From positions 303,380-367,379 of the forward strand of contig NZ_JAPSKV010000004.1 in NCBI RefSeq assembly GCF_031181385.1: DNA of 64,000 nt, written 5' to 3'. The stretch comes from Fredinandcohnia onubensis. Its GTDB lineage: Bacteria; Bacillota; Bacilli; Bacillales; Bacillaceae_L. Of this stretch, positions 26,692 through 35,763 are shown piece by piece. The notes under the pieces were generated by a model. It saw only the letters and a program-made list of their open reading frames with translations. It did no database searches and was not told the origin of the DNA. The stretch's first letter is position 1. Every line of letters begins with the position of its first letter. Made by a program: the position numbers and the translations under genes.

Positions 26692-28485
26692 TTGAACACG
26701 AGTACATATGAACAAAAATGGGATTTAGATGTATTTTTCGAAGGGGGGAGCAGTTCCCCTGCATTTCACTCCTTTTTGGAAGCGCTACATAAGGAACTTT
26801 TTGAATTCGATGCTTTAGTTGACGCTTATCAAGTACCAACAAATGAGAAAGCTAAAGATGAATTATTAAACATACTAAATGCTTTCCAATCATCTTTTAA
26901 AAAGCTTCGCCAAGCAGGTGCCTTTGTTAGCTGTTTGACAGCACAGGATACTACAGATCGTGGAGCTACTCTTTTACAAGGAAAAACAACACAGTTAAGT
27001 GCACAACTTCAATCCGTCCTTACTGCTTTTGATCAAAAGCTAGTTGCAATAGAAGAATCTGTTTGGAATAACCTTTTATCAGAGGAACCATTAAATGAGC
27101 TTTCGTATGTATTAGAGGAAAGAAGAGCGAGAGCAAAAGAAAAGCTATCTCTTGAGCAAGAAAACCTAATTAATGCTTTAGGTGTTGATGGCTATCATGC
27201 TTGGGGACAACTTTATAATATGGTAGTTGGAAACATCAAAGTTCCATTTGAGGAAAATGGTGAGGAAAAACAACTTTCTGTTGGACAAGCATTTAACAAA
27301 TTTTCAAGCTCAGACCGCAATGTTCGCAAGACGATGTTTGAGCAATGGGAAAAAGCCTGGGCTGAACATTCAGATTATATTAGTGAATCGCTAAATCATC
27401 TTGGCGGGTTCCGATTAAATGTATATAAAGCGCGAGGTTGGGAAAATGTGCTCCAAGAACCGCTGGATATAAACAGAATGTCTAAGGAAACTCTTGAAAC
27501 CATGTGGTCTGTCATTACGGAATACAAAGCTCCATTTGTTGAGTATTTGAACCGTAAAGCAAAGGTATTAGGTCTAAATAAACTTAGTTGGTATGATCTG
27601 GATGCACCCGTTGGGCAAACTGAAACTAAGGTTTCCTATCAAGAAGGTGCAGAATTTATTTTAGAACAATTTAGTAAGTTTGGCACTGAGCTTACTGAAT
27701 TTACCAAAAGAGCATTTGAAGATAGCTGGATCGAGGCTGAAGATCGTCCTGGTAAGCGACCAGGCGGGTTCTGCACAAGCTTCCCTGAAAGCAATCAATC
27801 TAGAATCTTTATGACGTTCTCAGGAACACCTTCTAATGTATCAACTCTTGCTCATGAGCTTGGACATGCATTTCATCAGCATGCAATGGCAGGGGTTCAC
27901 ACGTTAAACCGTAGTTATGCTATGAACGTTGCAGAAACTGCATCCACGTTCGCAGAAATGATTGTCGCTGATGCATCAGTAAAGAATGCAAAATCAGAAG
28001 ATGAAAAGCGCGCACTTCTAGAGGATAAAATTCAAAGAAGTGTTGCATTTTATATGAATATTCATGCTCGTTTCCTATTTGAGACAAGATTTTATGAGGA
28101 GCGTAAACAGGGAATTGTAAGCACAGAACGTCTTAATGAACTCATGCTTGAAGCGCAGAAGGAAGCATACTGTGGAGCCTTAGAGGAATACCATCCACAA
28201 TTTTGGGCGTCAAAAATGCATTTCTATATAACTGGAGTACCTTTTTATAACTTCCCATATACATTTGGTTATTTATTCTCTTTAGGTATTTACGCGAAAG
28301 CATTAGAAGAGGGTACAGATTATGAAGAGAAGTACATTGCACTGTTAAAGGATACAGCAAGCATGAAAGTGGAAGACCTTGCTGCAAAACACTTAGGTGT
28401 TGATTTAACAAAGCGCGACTTCTGGGAAAAGGCAGTAAAGCTTTCAATAAAAGATGTTGAGGAATTTTTAGAACTAACAAAGTAA
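26692..28485 (+). CDS. pepF: Oligoendopeptidase F (M3 family)
   Basis: 597 residues; zinc metallopeptidase with active-site motif LAHELGHAFHQHAM (HExxH) near residues 386-398 and downstream NVAETASTFAEM supplying the third ligand Glu. PepF cleaves oligopeptides in the cytoplasm. TTG start after AGAAGGGGG. Divergent from the ger operon. Confidence 0.95.
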   Translation: MNTSTYEQKWDLDVFFEGGSSSPAFHSFLEALHKELFEFDALVDAYQVPTNEKAKDELLNILNAFQSSFKKLRQAGAFVSCLTAQDTTDRGATLLQGKTTQLSAQLQSVLTAFDQKLVAIEESVWNNLLSEEPLNELSYVLEERRARAKEKLSLEQENLINALGVDGYHAWGQLYNMVVGNIKVPFEENGEEKQLSVGQAFNKFSSSDRNVRKTMFEQWEKAWAEHSDYISESLNHLGGFRLNVYKARGWENVLQEPLDINRMSKETLETMWSVITEYKAPFVEYLNRKAKVLGLNKLSWYDLDAPVGQTETKVSYQEGAEFILEQFSKFGTELTEFTKRAFEDSWIEAEDRPGKRPGGFCTSFPESNQSRIFMTFSGTPSNVSTLAHELGHAFHQHAMAGVHTLNRSYAMNVAETASTFAEMIVADASVKNAKSEDEKRALLEDKIQRSVAFYMNIHARFLFETRFYEERKQGIVSTERLNELMLEAQKEAYCGALEEYHPQFWASKMHFYITGVPFYNFPYTFGYLFSLGIYAKALEEGTDYEEKYIALLKDTASMKVEDLAAKHLGVDLTKRDFWEKAVKLSIKDVEEFLELTK

Positions 28486-28499
28486 TAAAGAAAAACAAA

Positions 28500-28521
28500 G
28501 GCGCTTGGAGTTAGACAAGAC
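28500..28521 (+). repeat. Remnant of a foldback repeat element after pepF
   Basis: GGCGCTTGGAGTTAGAC resembles the right end of the element after lepA (GGCGCCTGGAACTAGAC at 47339) and lies likewise between stop codon and terminator. Only this end is present. Confidence 0.5.
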
Positions 28522-28522
28522 A

Positions 28523-28560
28523 AAACACCTATCTACTGTTAAAAGTGGATAGGTGTTTTT
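28523..28560. terminator. Terminator between pepF and pssA
   Basis: AACACCTATC(t)ACT / AGT(g)GATAGGTGTT stem with T-run on the plus strand; the A-rich left side gives some T on the minus strand, so it can serve both convergent genes. Confidence 0.88.
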
Positions 28561-28569
28561 GAATTTGAA

Positions 28570-29109
28570 TTAAACTTTCCTTAATTTAAATGTACCAACC
28601 ATCAGGAAGGACAGAATAATCATGAGGTAGATAAAAAATTGAGGAGAAACATAAGGGATTGCTAAGAAGCTTAATGTCAAAAGACAGCCAGCAGCTGTAA
28701 TTGGTAAGCCAACGAAGAAGCCTTTATTGTCGCTAATATTGAATTTTGCTAAACGAAATGCCCCGCATCCGATATAAAAAACGGTGAAAAACATTCCTGG
28801 TGCTCCGAATTCATGAATAATTCCTTGGTATAATAATAGTGCAGGTGCGACTCCAAATGAGATAATATCACACATCGAGTCAAGCTGTTTTCCAAGCTCT
28901 GATTCAATTTGAAATTTTCTTGCTACCATTCCATCAAATCGATCAGCAAGAGCAGCTAAAAAGATCAATAATAATCCTAAATTTAATTCGTTTTTAAGAA
29001 TAAATAATATTGAAAAACCACCTAGGCTTAAGTTAATTAAAGTAAGAATATTAGCTGTGTGTGCTTTAAGCTTTTTGAAAGTTGAATCTAAATATTCTAA
29101 TAAAAACAT
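28570..29109 (-). CDS. pssA: CDP-diacylglycerol-serine O-phosphatidyltransferase
   Basis: 179 residues; CDP-alcohol phosphotransferase motif DRFDGMVARKFQ...GKQLDSMCD (D-G-x2-A-R-x8-G-x3-D-x3-D) at ~50-76, with several membrane helices. It makes phosphatidylserine from CDP-diacylglycerol and serine. ATG at 29109 follows AAAGGAGTGATG; an upstream in-frame ATG at 29178 lacks a site. Divergent from psd, its pathway partner. Confidence 0.95.
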   Translation of the reverse strand: MFLLEYLDSTFKKLKAHTANILTLINLSLGGFSILFILKNELNLGLLLIFLAALADRFDGMVARKFQIESELGKQLDSMCDIISFGVAPALLLYQGIIHEFGAPGMFFTVFYIGCGAFRLAKFNISDNKGFFVGLPITAAGCLLTLSFLAIPYVSPQFFIYLMIILSFLMVGTFKLRKV

Positions 29110-29250
29110 CTCATCACTCCTTTCTTGGAAAAGTCTTTGTAAAAAGGACCAAAAATCAATAAAATAGTATAGTATCACATTATTAATCTTATTTTATTCG
29201 TTCTATTTTGCTTTTGTAAAGAGAATTGTTATATCCTAGGAGGAATTGGT

Positions 29251-30051
29251 TTGCAAAAATGGCTTTATCGCTTTTTTATAGAATTAACAAATCATCGTTT
29301 TTCATCTGCGATTTTAAAAAAATTTTCACAATCAAGAGTTAGTGCTATACTTATTCCGAGTTATGCGAAAATATACAATATTAACCAAGCAGAAATGGAA
29401 AAAAACTTGACTGAGTTCTCAACCCTACATGACCTTTTTATAAGAAGGCTTAGAAAAGAAAGTAGGCAAATCGATCAAACAGAAAATACAGTTATTAGTC
29501 CTGTTGATGCTGTTATTGAAGAAACAGGAATTATTACTGCTTCAAAAGAAATGATTGTAAAGGGTAAACACTACCGGGTTGCGGAAATGCTCGGTGATGA
29601 AGAGTCGCTTTCAAAATACATAGGTGGTACCTTCCTTATTCTTTATTTAAGTCCAAGCCACTATCACCGAATTCATAGTCCAATTTCTGGGGTCGTAACG
29701 AAGCAATGGGATTTAGGTCGGAAATCGTATCCGGTTAATCGACTAGGGTTAAAATATGGTAGAGATCCTTTATCCAAAAACTTTAGAAAAATTACTGAAA
29801 TAAAGGGTAATGATTCATATGTTGCGATGGTAAAGGTTGGTGCGATGTTTGTAAATAGTATAGAAACTACATATACAAGTGATACTGTGGAAAAAGGAGA
29901 AGAAATTGCGTACTTTTCATTTGGCTCAACCGTCATATTGTTATTTGAAAAAGACAGATTTATGCTTAGCCCTGAAATTAATGCCTCGACAAATATTAAA
30001 GTAGGTGAAGTTTTAGGGGTAATGAATAATAAAGAAAAAAAGAGCCACTAA
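29251..30051 (+). CDS. psd: Phosphatidylserine decarboxylase proenzyme
   Basis: 266 residues. FSFGSTVILLFE near the C-terminus holds the GS self-cleavage site giving the pyruvoyl prosthetic group; SPSHYHRIHSPISG is the conserved catalytic His region. It turns phosphatidylserine into phosphatidylethanolamine at the membrane. TTG start after GGAGGAATT. Length fits the short bacterial PSD type. Confidence 0.95.
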   Translation: MQKWLYRFFIELTNHRFSSAILKKFSQSRVSAILIPSYAKIYNINQAEMEKNLTEFSTLHDLFIRRLRKESRQIDQTENTVISPVDAVIEETGIITASKEMIVKGKHYRVAEMLGDEESLSKYIGGTFLILYLSPSHYHRIHSPISGVVTKQWDLGRKSYPVNRLGLKYGRDPLSKNFRKITEIKGNDSYVAMVKVGAMFVNSIETTYTSDTVEKGEEIAYFSFGSTVILLFEKDRFMLSPEINASTNIKVGEVLGVMNNKEKKSH

Positions 30052-30062
30052 ATGGCTCTTTA
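30039..30062. terminator. Terminator between psd and sda
   Basis: AAAGAGCCA / TGGCTCTTT stem overlapping the psd stop; sda ends a few bases on from the other side, so it can serve both genes. Confidence 0.8.
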
Positions 30063-30068
30063 AATAAA

Positions 30069-30233
30069 TTATGATATATTTCTAATTTTATGTCCCAATG
30101 ATCTGCGCATAATTTCAGTTTCAATAAGGTGAATAAAATCAGGACTTAGCTTTAATTTTATTGCTTTAAAATAAGATTCAACTAACAAGTCATCTGATAA
30201 TTTTTTCATATCATACTGCCAATAGTTGGCCAT
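30069..30233 (-). CDS. sda: Sporulation histidine kinase inhibitor Sda
   Basis: 54 residues as given from ATG 30233; the conserved Sda helical hairpin is [19 protein letters not shown] and [15 protein letters not shown]. Sda binds KinA/KinB and blocks phosphorelay signalling, halting sporulation when replication is perturbed. AGGAGGTGA lies very close to ATG 30233; the internal ATG at codon 9, where many homologues begin, has no good site. DnaA boxes lie upstream. Confidence 0.93.
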   Translation of the reverse strand: MANYWQYDMKKLSDDLLVESYFKAIKLKLSPDFIHLIETEIMRRSLGHKIRNIS

Positions 30234-30356
30234 TCACCTCCTAAATTATTTACGTGTATGATGTTCTAATGTATCTCATGTTGTCATATACTATTATGTT
30301 ATTCTTTGTTGTTAAATTAACTCTATCACGAAAAAAATAATAGAACAACCGTTCTG

Positions 30357-30455
30357 TTATCCACAGGAAATGGTGGATAACCTGTGGGTATTTTGTTTAT
30401 AAAATTTGGAAATCTATGTATATCGCTGTGTAAAATGTGCATAAGATTATCCACA
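30357..30455. promoter_or_regulatory. DnaA-box cluster between sda and yqeG
   Basis: Matches to TTWTNCACA: TTATCCACA at 30357-30365 (+), TTTTACACA at 30427-30435 (-), TTATGCACA at 30436-30444 (-) and TTATCCACA at 30447-30455 (+); a one-mismatch box TTATCCACC is at 30372-30380 (-). In B. subtilis DnaA controls sda through such boxes. Confidence 0.85.
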
Positions 30456-30616
30456 GGTGTTGAAATTTACTGACTTTTGTCGAAAACTTTTTATTTTTTT
30501 TATGGAAAATGAAATATTATCATGCATTTTGTCAACTTTTTGCTTTGTGGAAATCATATTAATTCGTTATGATAGGATGGGTATAAAAAGGGTAGTCCAA
30601 GAGAGGTGTAAACAAA

Positions 30617-31132
30617 TTGTTAAATGTTTTTTTACCAAATGAACATGTGAAATCAGTTTTTGAGATTTCACCAAGCAAATTAAAAGAACTAGGCATCAAA
30701 GGTGTCATTACCGATTTAGATAATACTTTGGTAGAATGGGATCGCCCAAGTGCAACCCCGGAACTTGTTGAATGGTTTAAGGAGATTAAGGAGCAAGGTA
30801 TTATCGTAACAATTGTCTCAAATAATAATGAAAAACGAGTGAAAGAATTTGCAGATCCACTAGGTATCCCGTTTATTTTTGAGGCGAGAAAACCATTGGT
30901 ACGTGCTTTTAAGCGTGCAGTAAAGGAAATGGGTCTTCAAAAGGATGAAGTTGTTGTAATCGGTGATCAACTTTTAACAGATGTCTTCGGTGGGAACCGG
31001 AGTGGCTTGCATACTATTCTAGTTGTTCCAGTTGCCCAAACAGACGGTTTTTTTACTAAATTTAACCGTCTAGTCGAAAGAAGAATATTAACTTGGATGA
31101 AGCGTCGTGGAATGCTTTATTGGGAGGATTAA
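30617..31132 (+). CDS. yqeG: YqeG family HAD-IIIA phosphatase
   Basis: 171 residues; HAD motif I ITDLDNTLVEW at ~28, motif II VTIVSNNNE, and motif III/IV KPLVRAF...VVIGDQLLTDVFGGNRSG. Substrate unknown. TTG start with GAGAGGTG 8 bases upstream. First gene of the yqeG-yqeM run; yqeH follows 5 bases after its stop. Confidence 0.93.
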   Translation: MLNVFLPNEHVKSVFEISPSKLKELGIKGVITDLDNTLVEWDRPSATPELVEWFKEIKEQGIIVTIVSNNNEKRVKEFADPLGIPFIFEARKPLVRAFKRAVKEMGLQKDEVVVIGDQLLTDVFGGNRSGLHTILVVPVAQTDGFFTKFNRLVERRILTWMKRRGMLYWED

Positions 31133-31137
31133 ATAGA

Positions 31138-32247
31138 GTGGAACAAGAAAAAATTAGCTGTATTGGCTGTGGAGTAGAAATCCAAACAGCTGACGAAACA
31201 AAATTAGGATATGCACCAGCATCTGCTTTAGAAAAGGATAAAGTTATATGCCAACGATGCTTTAAACTAAAGCATTATAATGAAGTACAAGATGTTTCTT
31301 TAACGGATGATGACTTTTTAAAAATCCTACACGGGATCGGCTCTACAAATGCATTAATCGTAAAAATTGTTGATATATTCGACTTTAACGGCAGCTGGTT
31401 ACCAGGTCTTCATCGATTTGTGGGGAACAATAATATACTATTAGTCGGTAATAAAGTGGATTTGCTACCAAAATCGGTGAAACCAAAAAAACTAGTAAAT
31501 TGGATGAAAGAATCATCTCGAGAACTTGGCTTAAAACCTGTAGATGTCTTTTTAATTAGTGCAGAAAAAGGTACAGGCATCAAGGAGGTAGCTGAAGCAA
31601 TTGAGCATTACCGCTCAGGAAAAGATGTATATGTAGTAGGGTGTACGAATGTCGGAAAGTCTACATTCATCAATCGTCTGATTAAGGAATTTAGTGGAGA
31701 GAAAGAGGACATCATCACTACTTCTCACTTCCCAGGTACAACATTAGATATTATTGATATTCCTCTTGATGAGGAGCATTCCTTATTTGATACTCCAGGA
31801 ATAATCAATCACCATCAAATGGCACACTTTGTATCAAAACAAGACTTAAAAGTTATTACACCTAAGAAAGAAATTAAACCGAAAGTCTTTCAGTTAAATG
31901 AAGGACAAACCTTGTTTTTTGGTGGTTTAGCAAGGTTTGATTTTGTAAGTGGTGGCAGACAGTCTTTCGTTTGTCATTTCTCAAATTTGCTCAATATCCA
32001 TCGCACAAAACTTGAAAATGCCGATGAATTATATGAAAAACATCAGGGTGAGCTCTTGCAGCCTCCTGGCCAAAATGAATTAAATGATTTTCCACCACTG
32101 GTTGCCCATGAATTCATGGTCAAAGAAGCGAAAACAGATATTGTTTTCTCTGGATTGGGTTGGGTAACGATTAATGAACCACATACGAAGGTAGTAGCTC
32201 ATGTTCCAAAGGGCGTTGGGGTTATGATTAGAAAATCATTAATCTAA
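31138..32247 (+). CDS. yqeH: Ribosome biogenesis GTPase YqeH
   Basis: 369 residues; N-terminal zinc finger CIGCG...CQRCF, then a circularly permuted GTPase with NKVD (G4) and SAEKG before the P-loop GCTNVGKST (G1) and DTPG (G3). Needed for 30S subunit assembly. GTG start at 31138 gives the conserved N-terminus and follows GGAGG; an in-frame ATG at 31093 lies inside yqeG. Confidence 0.97.
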   Translation: MEQEKISCIGCGVEIQTADETKLGYAPASALEKDKVICQRCFKLKHYNEVQDVSLTDDDFLKILHGIGSTNALIVKIVDIFDFNGSWLPGLHRFVGNNNILLVGNKVDLLPKSVKPKKLVNWMKESSRELGLKPVDVFLISAEKGTGIKEVAEAIEHYRSGKDVYVVGCTNVGKSTFINRLIKEFSGEKEDIITTSHFPGTTLDIIDIPLDEEHSLFDTPGIINHHQMAHFVSKQDLKVITPKKEIKPKVFQLNEGQTLFFGGLARFDFVSGGRQSFVCHFSNLLNIHRTKLENADELYEKHQGELLQPPGQNELNDFPPLVAHEFMVKEAKTDIVFSGLGWVTINEPHTKVVAHVPKGVGVMIRKSLI

Positions 32248-32268
32248 AAAGAGATAGTAGTAAAATTA

Positions 32269-33132
32269 ATGGTAATGGGTGAGGAAATGGAAAATGTATA
32301 TGGGGTAATTGGAAGTCCCATTTCACATTCGATGTCACCAATGATGCACAATGATATTTTTGAACATTATAAGCTTAATGCAAGATACCATGCTTTTCAT
32401 GTGGGACAAGGCCAGGTGAAAGCTGCAATTGAAGGAATAAGGGCACTGGGGGTATCGGGCATTAATGTTACAATTCCACATAAATTAGAAGTAATCGACT
32501 ATTTAGATGAAATTGAAGAGGTTACTAAGAATATCGGTGCAGTGAATACGATTGTAAATGAAAATGGGAAGTTAGTAGGCTATAACACGGACGGAAATGG
32601 ATTTATCCGTTCATTAAATCGTGTCATCAGTAATGAGGAATTGCGTTCTTCAAATGTATTGATAATAGGAGCTGGTGGTGCAGCTAGAGGGATATTTATT
32701 TCATTAGCAGCAATGGGTGTGAAAAGAATTGATATTGTAAATCGTACGGTAGACCGAGCAAAAGCCATTATTGATGATTGTAAATTCGAGGTTGACTCGC
32801 ATGCACTCGCTTTTGCGCATGCAGAGAGTGATCTAGGTAAATATAAAGTCATTATCAATACAACTTCAGTTGGTATGCATCCCAAGGTTGATGACGTTCC
32901 GCTTAGACTGGAGAATTTGGCTCCAAAGACAATCGTAAGTGATATCATTTATAATCCATTTGAAACTAAGCTCTTGCGTGAAGCTCGTAAACTTGGTGCA
33001 ATTACGCAAAATGGAATTGGAATGTTTATTTATCAGGGTGCTTTAGCATTCGAAAAGTGGACAGGAATATTTCCAGATACGGATAGAATGGAAAGACTAG
33101 TTACAAAGCTATTAGGAGGTAAGACATGCTAA
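32269..33132 (+). CDS. aroE: Shikimate dehydrogenase
   Basis: 287 residues from ATG 32269. YGVIGSPISHSMSP is the substrate-binding start; NVTIPHK has the catalytic Lys, GAVNT follows, and GAGGAARG is the NADP-binding loop. Reduces dehydroshikimate in chorismate synthesis. Start is uncertain: ATG 32275 and 32287 are in frame and 32287 fits homologues best, but no candidate has a strong site. Overlaps yqeI by 7 bases. Confidence 0.96.
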   Translation: MVMGEEMENVYGVIGSPISHSMSPMMHNDIFEHYKLNARYHAFHVGQGQVKAAIEGIRALGVSGINVTIPHKLEVIDYLDEIEEVTKNIGAVNTIVNENGKLVGYNTDGNGFIRSLNRVISNEELRSSNVLIIGAGGAARGIFISLAAMGVKRIDIVNRTVDRAKAIIDDCKFEVDSHALAFAHAESDLGKYKVIINTTSVGMHPKVDDVPLRLENLAPKTIVSDIIYNPFETKLLREARKLGAITQNGIGMFIYQGALAFEKWTGIFPDTDRMERLVTKLLGGKTC

Positions 33133-33428
33133 CAGGTAAACAAAAACGATTTTTGCGATCCAAAGCCCATCATTTAGATCCGATCTTTCAGGTTGGAAAA
33201 GGTGGGGTAAATGACAACATGGTTAAACAAATCAGCAATGCGCTAGAAGCTCGTGAACTATTGAAGGTAAGTGTCCTTCAAAACTGCGAGGATGACCGTG
33301 ATACGGTAGCGCAAGAGCTGAGCAAAGGTGCAAAAGCTGAACTGGTTCAAATCATTGGTAATACAATTGTGCTGTACAAAGAGTCTAAAGAAAACAAGCA
33401 ATTGGAGCTACCAAAGGCTAACAAGTAA
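33126..33428 (+). CDS. yqeI: YhbY/CRM-type RNA-binding protein YqeI
   Basis: 100 residues with the CRM fold: [26 protein letters not shown], ending in basic and charged residues. YhbY proteins bind pre-50S particles. Overlaps the end of aroE; AGGAGGTAAG is its ribosome binding site. Confidence 0.94.
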   Translation: MLTGKQKRFLRSKAHHLDPIFQVGKGGVNDNMVKQISNALEARELLKVSVLQNCEDDRDTVAQELSKGAKAELVQIIGNTIVLYKESKENKQLELPKANK

Positions 33429-33454
33429 GCATCCAACCGACGAGGAGGGAAAAA

Positions 33455-34024
33455 GTGAACCATATCGGAATCATAGGTGGTACATTTGATCCGCCCCATA
33501 TTGGTCATTTGTTCATTGCATCAGAGGTATTAACCCAGCTAAATCTTTCGGAGATTTGGTTTATGCCCAATCGTATACCTCCACACAAAGAACGGAAAAG
33601 TTATGTGACTGATGAGGAGCGGGTTGAAATGCTCTCTTTAGCCATTTCAGGCCAACCAAAATTCAAGTTAGAGCTAATTGAACTGGATAGAGAAGGACCC
33701 TCATTTACATATGACACAATCCTATTGTTACGTGAAAAATATCGTGATACAAAGTTTTATTTTATCATTGGTGGGGACATGGTTGAATATTTGCCACATT
33801 GGCATAAAATTGATGAACTCATTGATATGATTACGTTTGTTGGGGTGAAAAGACCAGGATATTCCTTTCCGACTCAATATCCAATCGTTGAAGTAGATGT
33901 TCCTCAATTAGATATCTCTTCTTCAATGATAAGAAAAAGGCTGAGGGAAAATAGAAATACAATGTATTTAGTTCCTGAAAAAGTACGAAACTATATAGAG
34001 GAGAAGCATTTATATGGAACGTGA
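33455..34024 (+). CDS. nadD: Nicotinate-nucleotide adenylyltransferase
   Basis: 189 residues; nucleotidyltransferase motif [12 protein letters not shown] near the start and [12 protein letters not shown] near the end. Makes NaAD from NaMN and ATP in NAD synthesis. GTG start after GAGGAGGG. Overlaps yqeK by 11 bases. Confidence 0.97.
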   Translation: MNHIGIIGGTFDPPHIGHLFIASEVLTQLNLSEIWFMPNRIPPHKERKSYVTDEERVEMLSLAISGQPKFKLELIELDREGPSFTYDTILLLREKYRDTKFYFIIGGDMVEYLPHWHKIDELIDMITFVGVKRPGYSFPTQYPIVEVDVPQLDISSSMIRKRLRENRNTMYLVPEKVRNYIEEKHLYGT

Positions 34025-34586
34025 TAGGGCCCTAGAGCTTGTTAAAGAACAGTTAACGGAGCACCGTTATCAGCATACACTTGGTGTTATGGAGACAGCA
34101 ATTGAACTGGCAAACCAATATAATGCTGATGTAAAAAAGGCCGAAACGGCTGCCATATTCCATGACTATGCGAAATTTAGATCAAAGGAAGAGATGAAGC
34201 AGATCATCATCGACCAACATATGCCAAACGATTTACTAATTCATAATACAGAACTTTGGCATGCACCGGTTGGAGCCTATCTTGTTAAGACAGAGGTAGG
34301 GATTCATGATGAAGAAATCCTTGATGCAATCCGGTTCCATACATCTGGACGTGAAAAAATGACTTTGCTTGAAAAGGTTATTTTTGTCGCAGATTACATA
34401 GAGCCAGGTCGACATTTTCCAGGTGTAGAGGAAGTTAGAGAAATCGCAAAACAGGATTTAGACACAGCCCTCATCTATTCATTAAGAAACACCATCATGT
34501 TTTTGGCAAAAAAAAATCAAGCAATTTATCCCGATACTTTGCAAACATACAATGCTTTAATCTTAAATAAAAAGGGGGAATCCTAG
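34014..34586 (+). CDS. yqeK: HD-domain hydrolase YqeK (Ap4A hydrolase type)
   Basis: 190 residues; metal ligands in [13 protein letters not shown] and IFHDYAK (HD), later HAPVGAYL and RFHTSG. Recent work on this family shows symmetrical diadenosine tetraphosphate hydrolysis; the assignment here is by family. Tightly packed between nadD and rsfS. Confidence 0.92.
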   Translation: MERDRALELVKEQLTEHRYQHTLGVMETAIELANQYNADVKKAETAAIFHDYAKFRSKEEMKQIIIDQHMPNDLLIHNTELWHAPVGAYLVKTEVGIHDEEILDAIRFHTSGREKMTLLEKVIFVADYIEPGRHFPGVEEVREIAKQDLDTALIYSLRNTIMFLAKKNQAIYPDTLQTYNALILNKKGES

Positions 34587-34587
34587 G

Positions 34588-34944
34588 GTGAATGAAAGAG
34601 ACATCTTAACATTTGCAGTTCAAGCTGCTGACGATAAGCGTGCTGAAAATATTGTTGCATTAAATATGAAGGGGCTATCCCTTGTTGCCGATTATTTTTT
34701 AATCTGCCATGGAAATTCTGAAAAACAAGTACAAGCAATTGCACGTGAAATTAAAGACAAAGCGGATGAAAAAGGTATTCAAATTAAACGTCTTGAGGGC
34801 TTTGACGAAGCAAGATGGGTTCTTGTTGATCTAGGAGATGTAATTGCTCATGTATTTCATAAAGACGAGCGTACCTACTATAATTTAGAACGTCTTTGGG
34901 GAGATGCGCCTACTGAAACAGTAGAAGACGTGCTAAGTTTATGA
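34588..34944 (+). CDS. rsfS: Ribosomal silencing factor RsfS
   Basis: 118 residues; family motifs DYFLICHGNSEKQVQAI and EGFDEARWVLVDLGDVIAHVF. Binds L14 and prevents subunit joining on starvation. GTG start right after yqeK; overlaps yqeM (ATGA). Confidence 0.96.
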   Translation: MNERDILTFAVQAADDKRAENIVALNMKGLSLVADYFLICHGNSEKQVQAIAREIKDKADEKGIQIKRLEGFDEARWVLVDLGDVIAHVFHKDERTYYNLERLWGDAPTETVEDVLSL

Positions 34945-35684
34945 GCTATGGAGAATTTGCCTATATCTACGATGAGCTAATGCGTGATGTGGATTATGAG
35001 CAATGGATATCGTTCTTTAAAGAGAGAGTTTCACATTATAATAAAAAACATCCTTTACGTATTCTTGATCTAGGCTGCGGAACAGGTGAAATTACCATTC
35101 GACTAGCAAAAGAGGGGTATGAGGTTGTTGGAGTAGATCTTTCTGAAGACATGCTGGCAGTAGCGAATAACAAAGCAATGGAAGCCGGTGTGAGGGTTGA
35201 GTTTTACCAACAGGATATGGTGGAAATCTCGGGGTTAGACCCATTTGATATAATTGTCATTTTCTGTGATTCACTTAATTATCTACGTACAGAAGAAGCC
35301 GTGCAAAAAACTTTTCAAAATGTATTCAGGCTTTTGAAACAAGATGGACTTTTATTGTTTGATGTTCATTCCGTTTATAAAATGGAATCCATTTTTATGG
35401 ATGGTCCATTTGTAAGCAGTGATGATGAGGTTAGTTTTATTTGGAATTGTTTTGAGGGGGAACATCCACACAGTGTGGAACATGAATTGTCGTTTTTTGT
35501 GAAAAATGAACATAATGGTGATTATACGAGATTTGACGAATTTCATGAACAGAGAACCTTTCCGATTCAAACGTTTCAAAATTGGCTTGAGGAAATTGGT
35601 TTTGAAGTTGTTGATGTGCTTGCTGATTTTAGTAATCCAGTTCAGGAGACTTCTGAACGGATTTTATTTACCGCAAAAAGATAG
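34941..35684 (+). CDS. yqeM: Class I SAM-dependent methyltransferase YqeM
   Basis: 247 residues; motif I ILDLGCGTGEITIRLA at ~41-56, VVGVDLSEDML, and a DSLNYL post-motif. Substrate unknown. Last gene of the yqeG-yqeM run; a hairpin follows. Confidence 0.9.
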   Translation: MSYGEFAYIYDELMRDVDYEQWISFFKERVSHYNKKHPLRILDLGCGTGEITIRLAKEGYEVVGVDLSEDMLAVANNKAMEAGVRVEFYQQDMVEISGLDPFDIIVIFCDSLNYLRTEEAVQKTFQNVFRLLKQDGLLLFDVHSVYKMESIFMDGPFVSSDDEVSFIWNCFEGEHPHSVEHELSFFVKNEHNGDYTRFDEFHEQRTFPIQTFQNWLEEIGFEVVDVLADFSNPVQETSERILFTAKR

Positions 35685-35713
35685 AGGGTCAGACGATGTC
35701 TGACCTCTTATTA
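35684..35713. terminator. Hairpin between yqeM and comER
   Basis: GAGGGTCAGAC / GTCTGACCTC stem with ATTATTTTG after it on the plus strand; lies between convergent genes. Confidence 0.75.
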
Positions 35714-35763
35714 TTTTGTCGTGAAAAAATGAGTATTCCTATTTAGGAAGTAACATGGTATAT

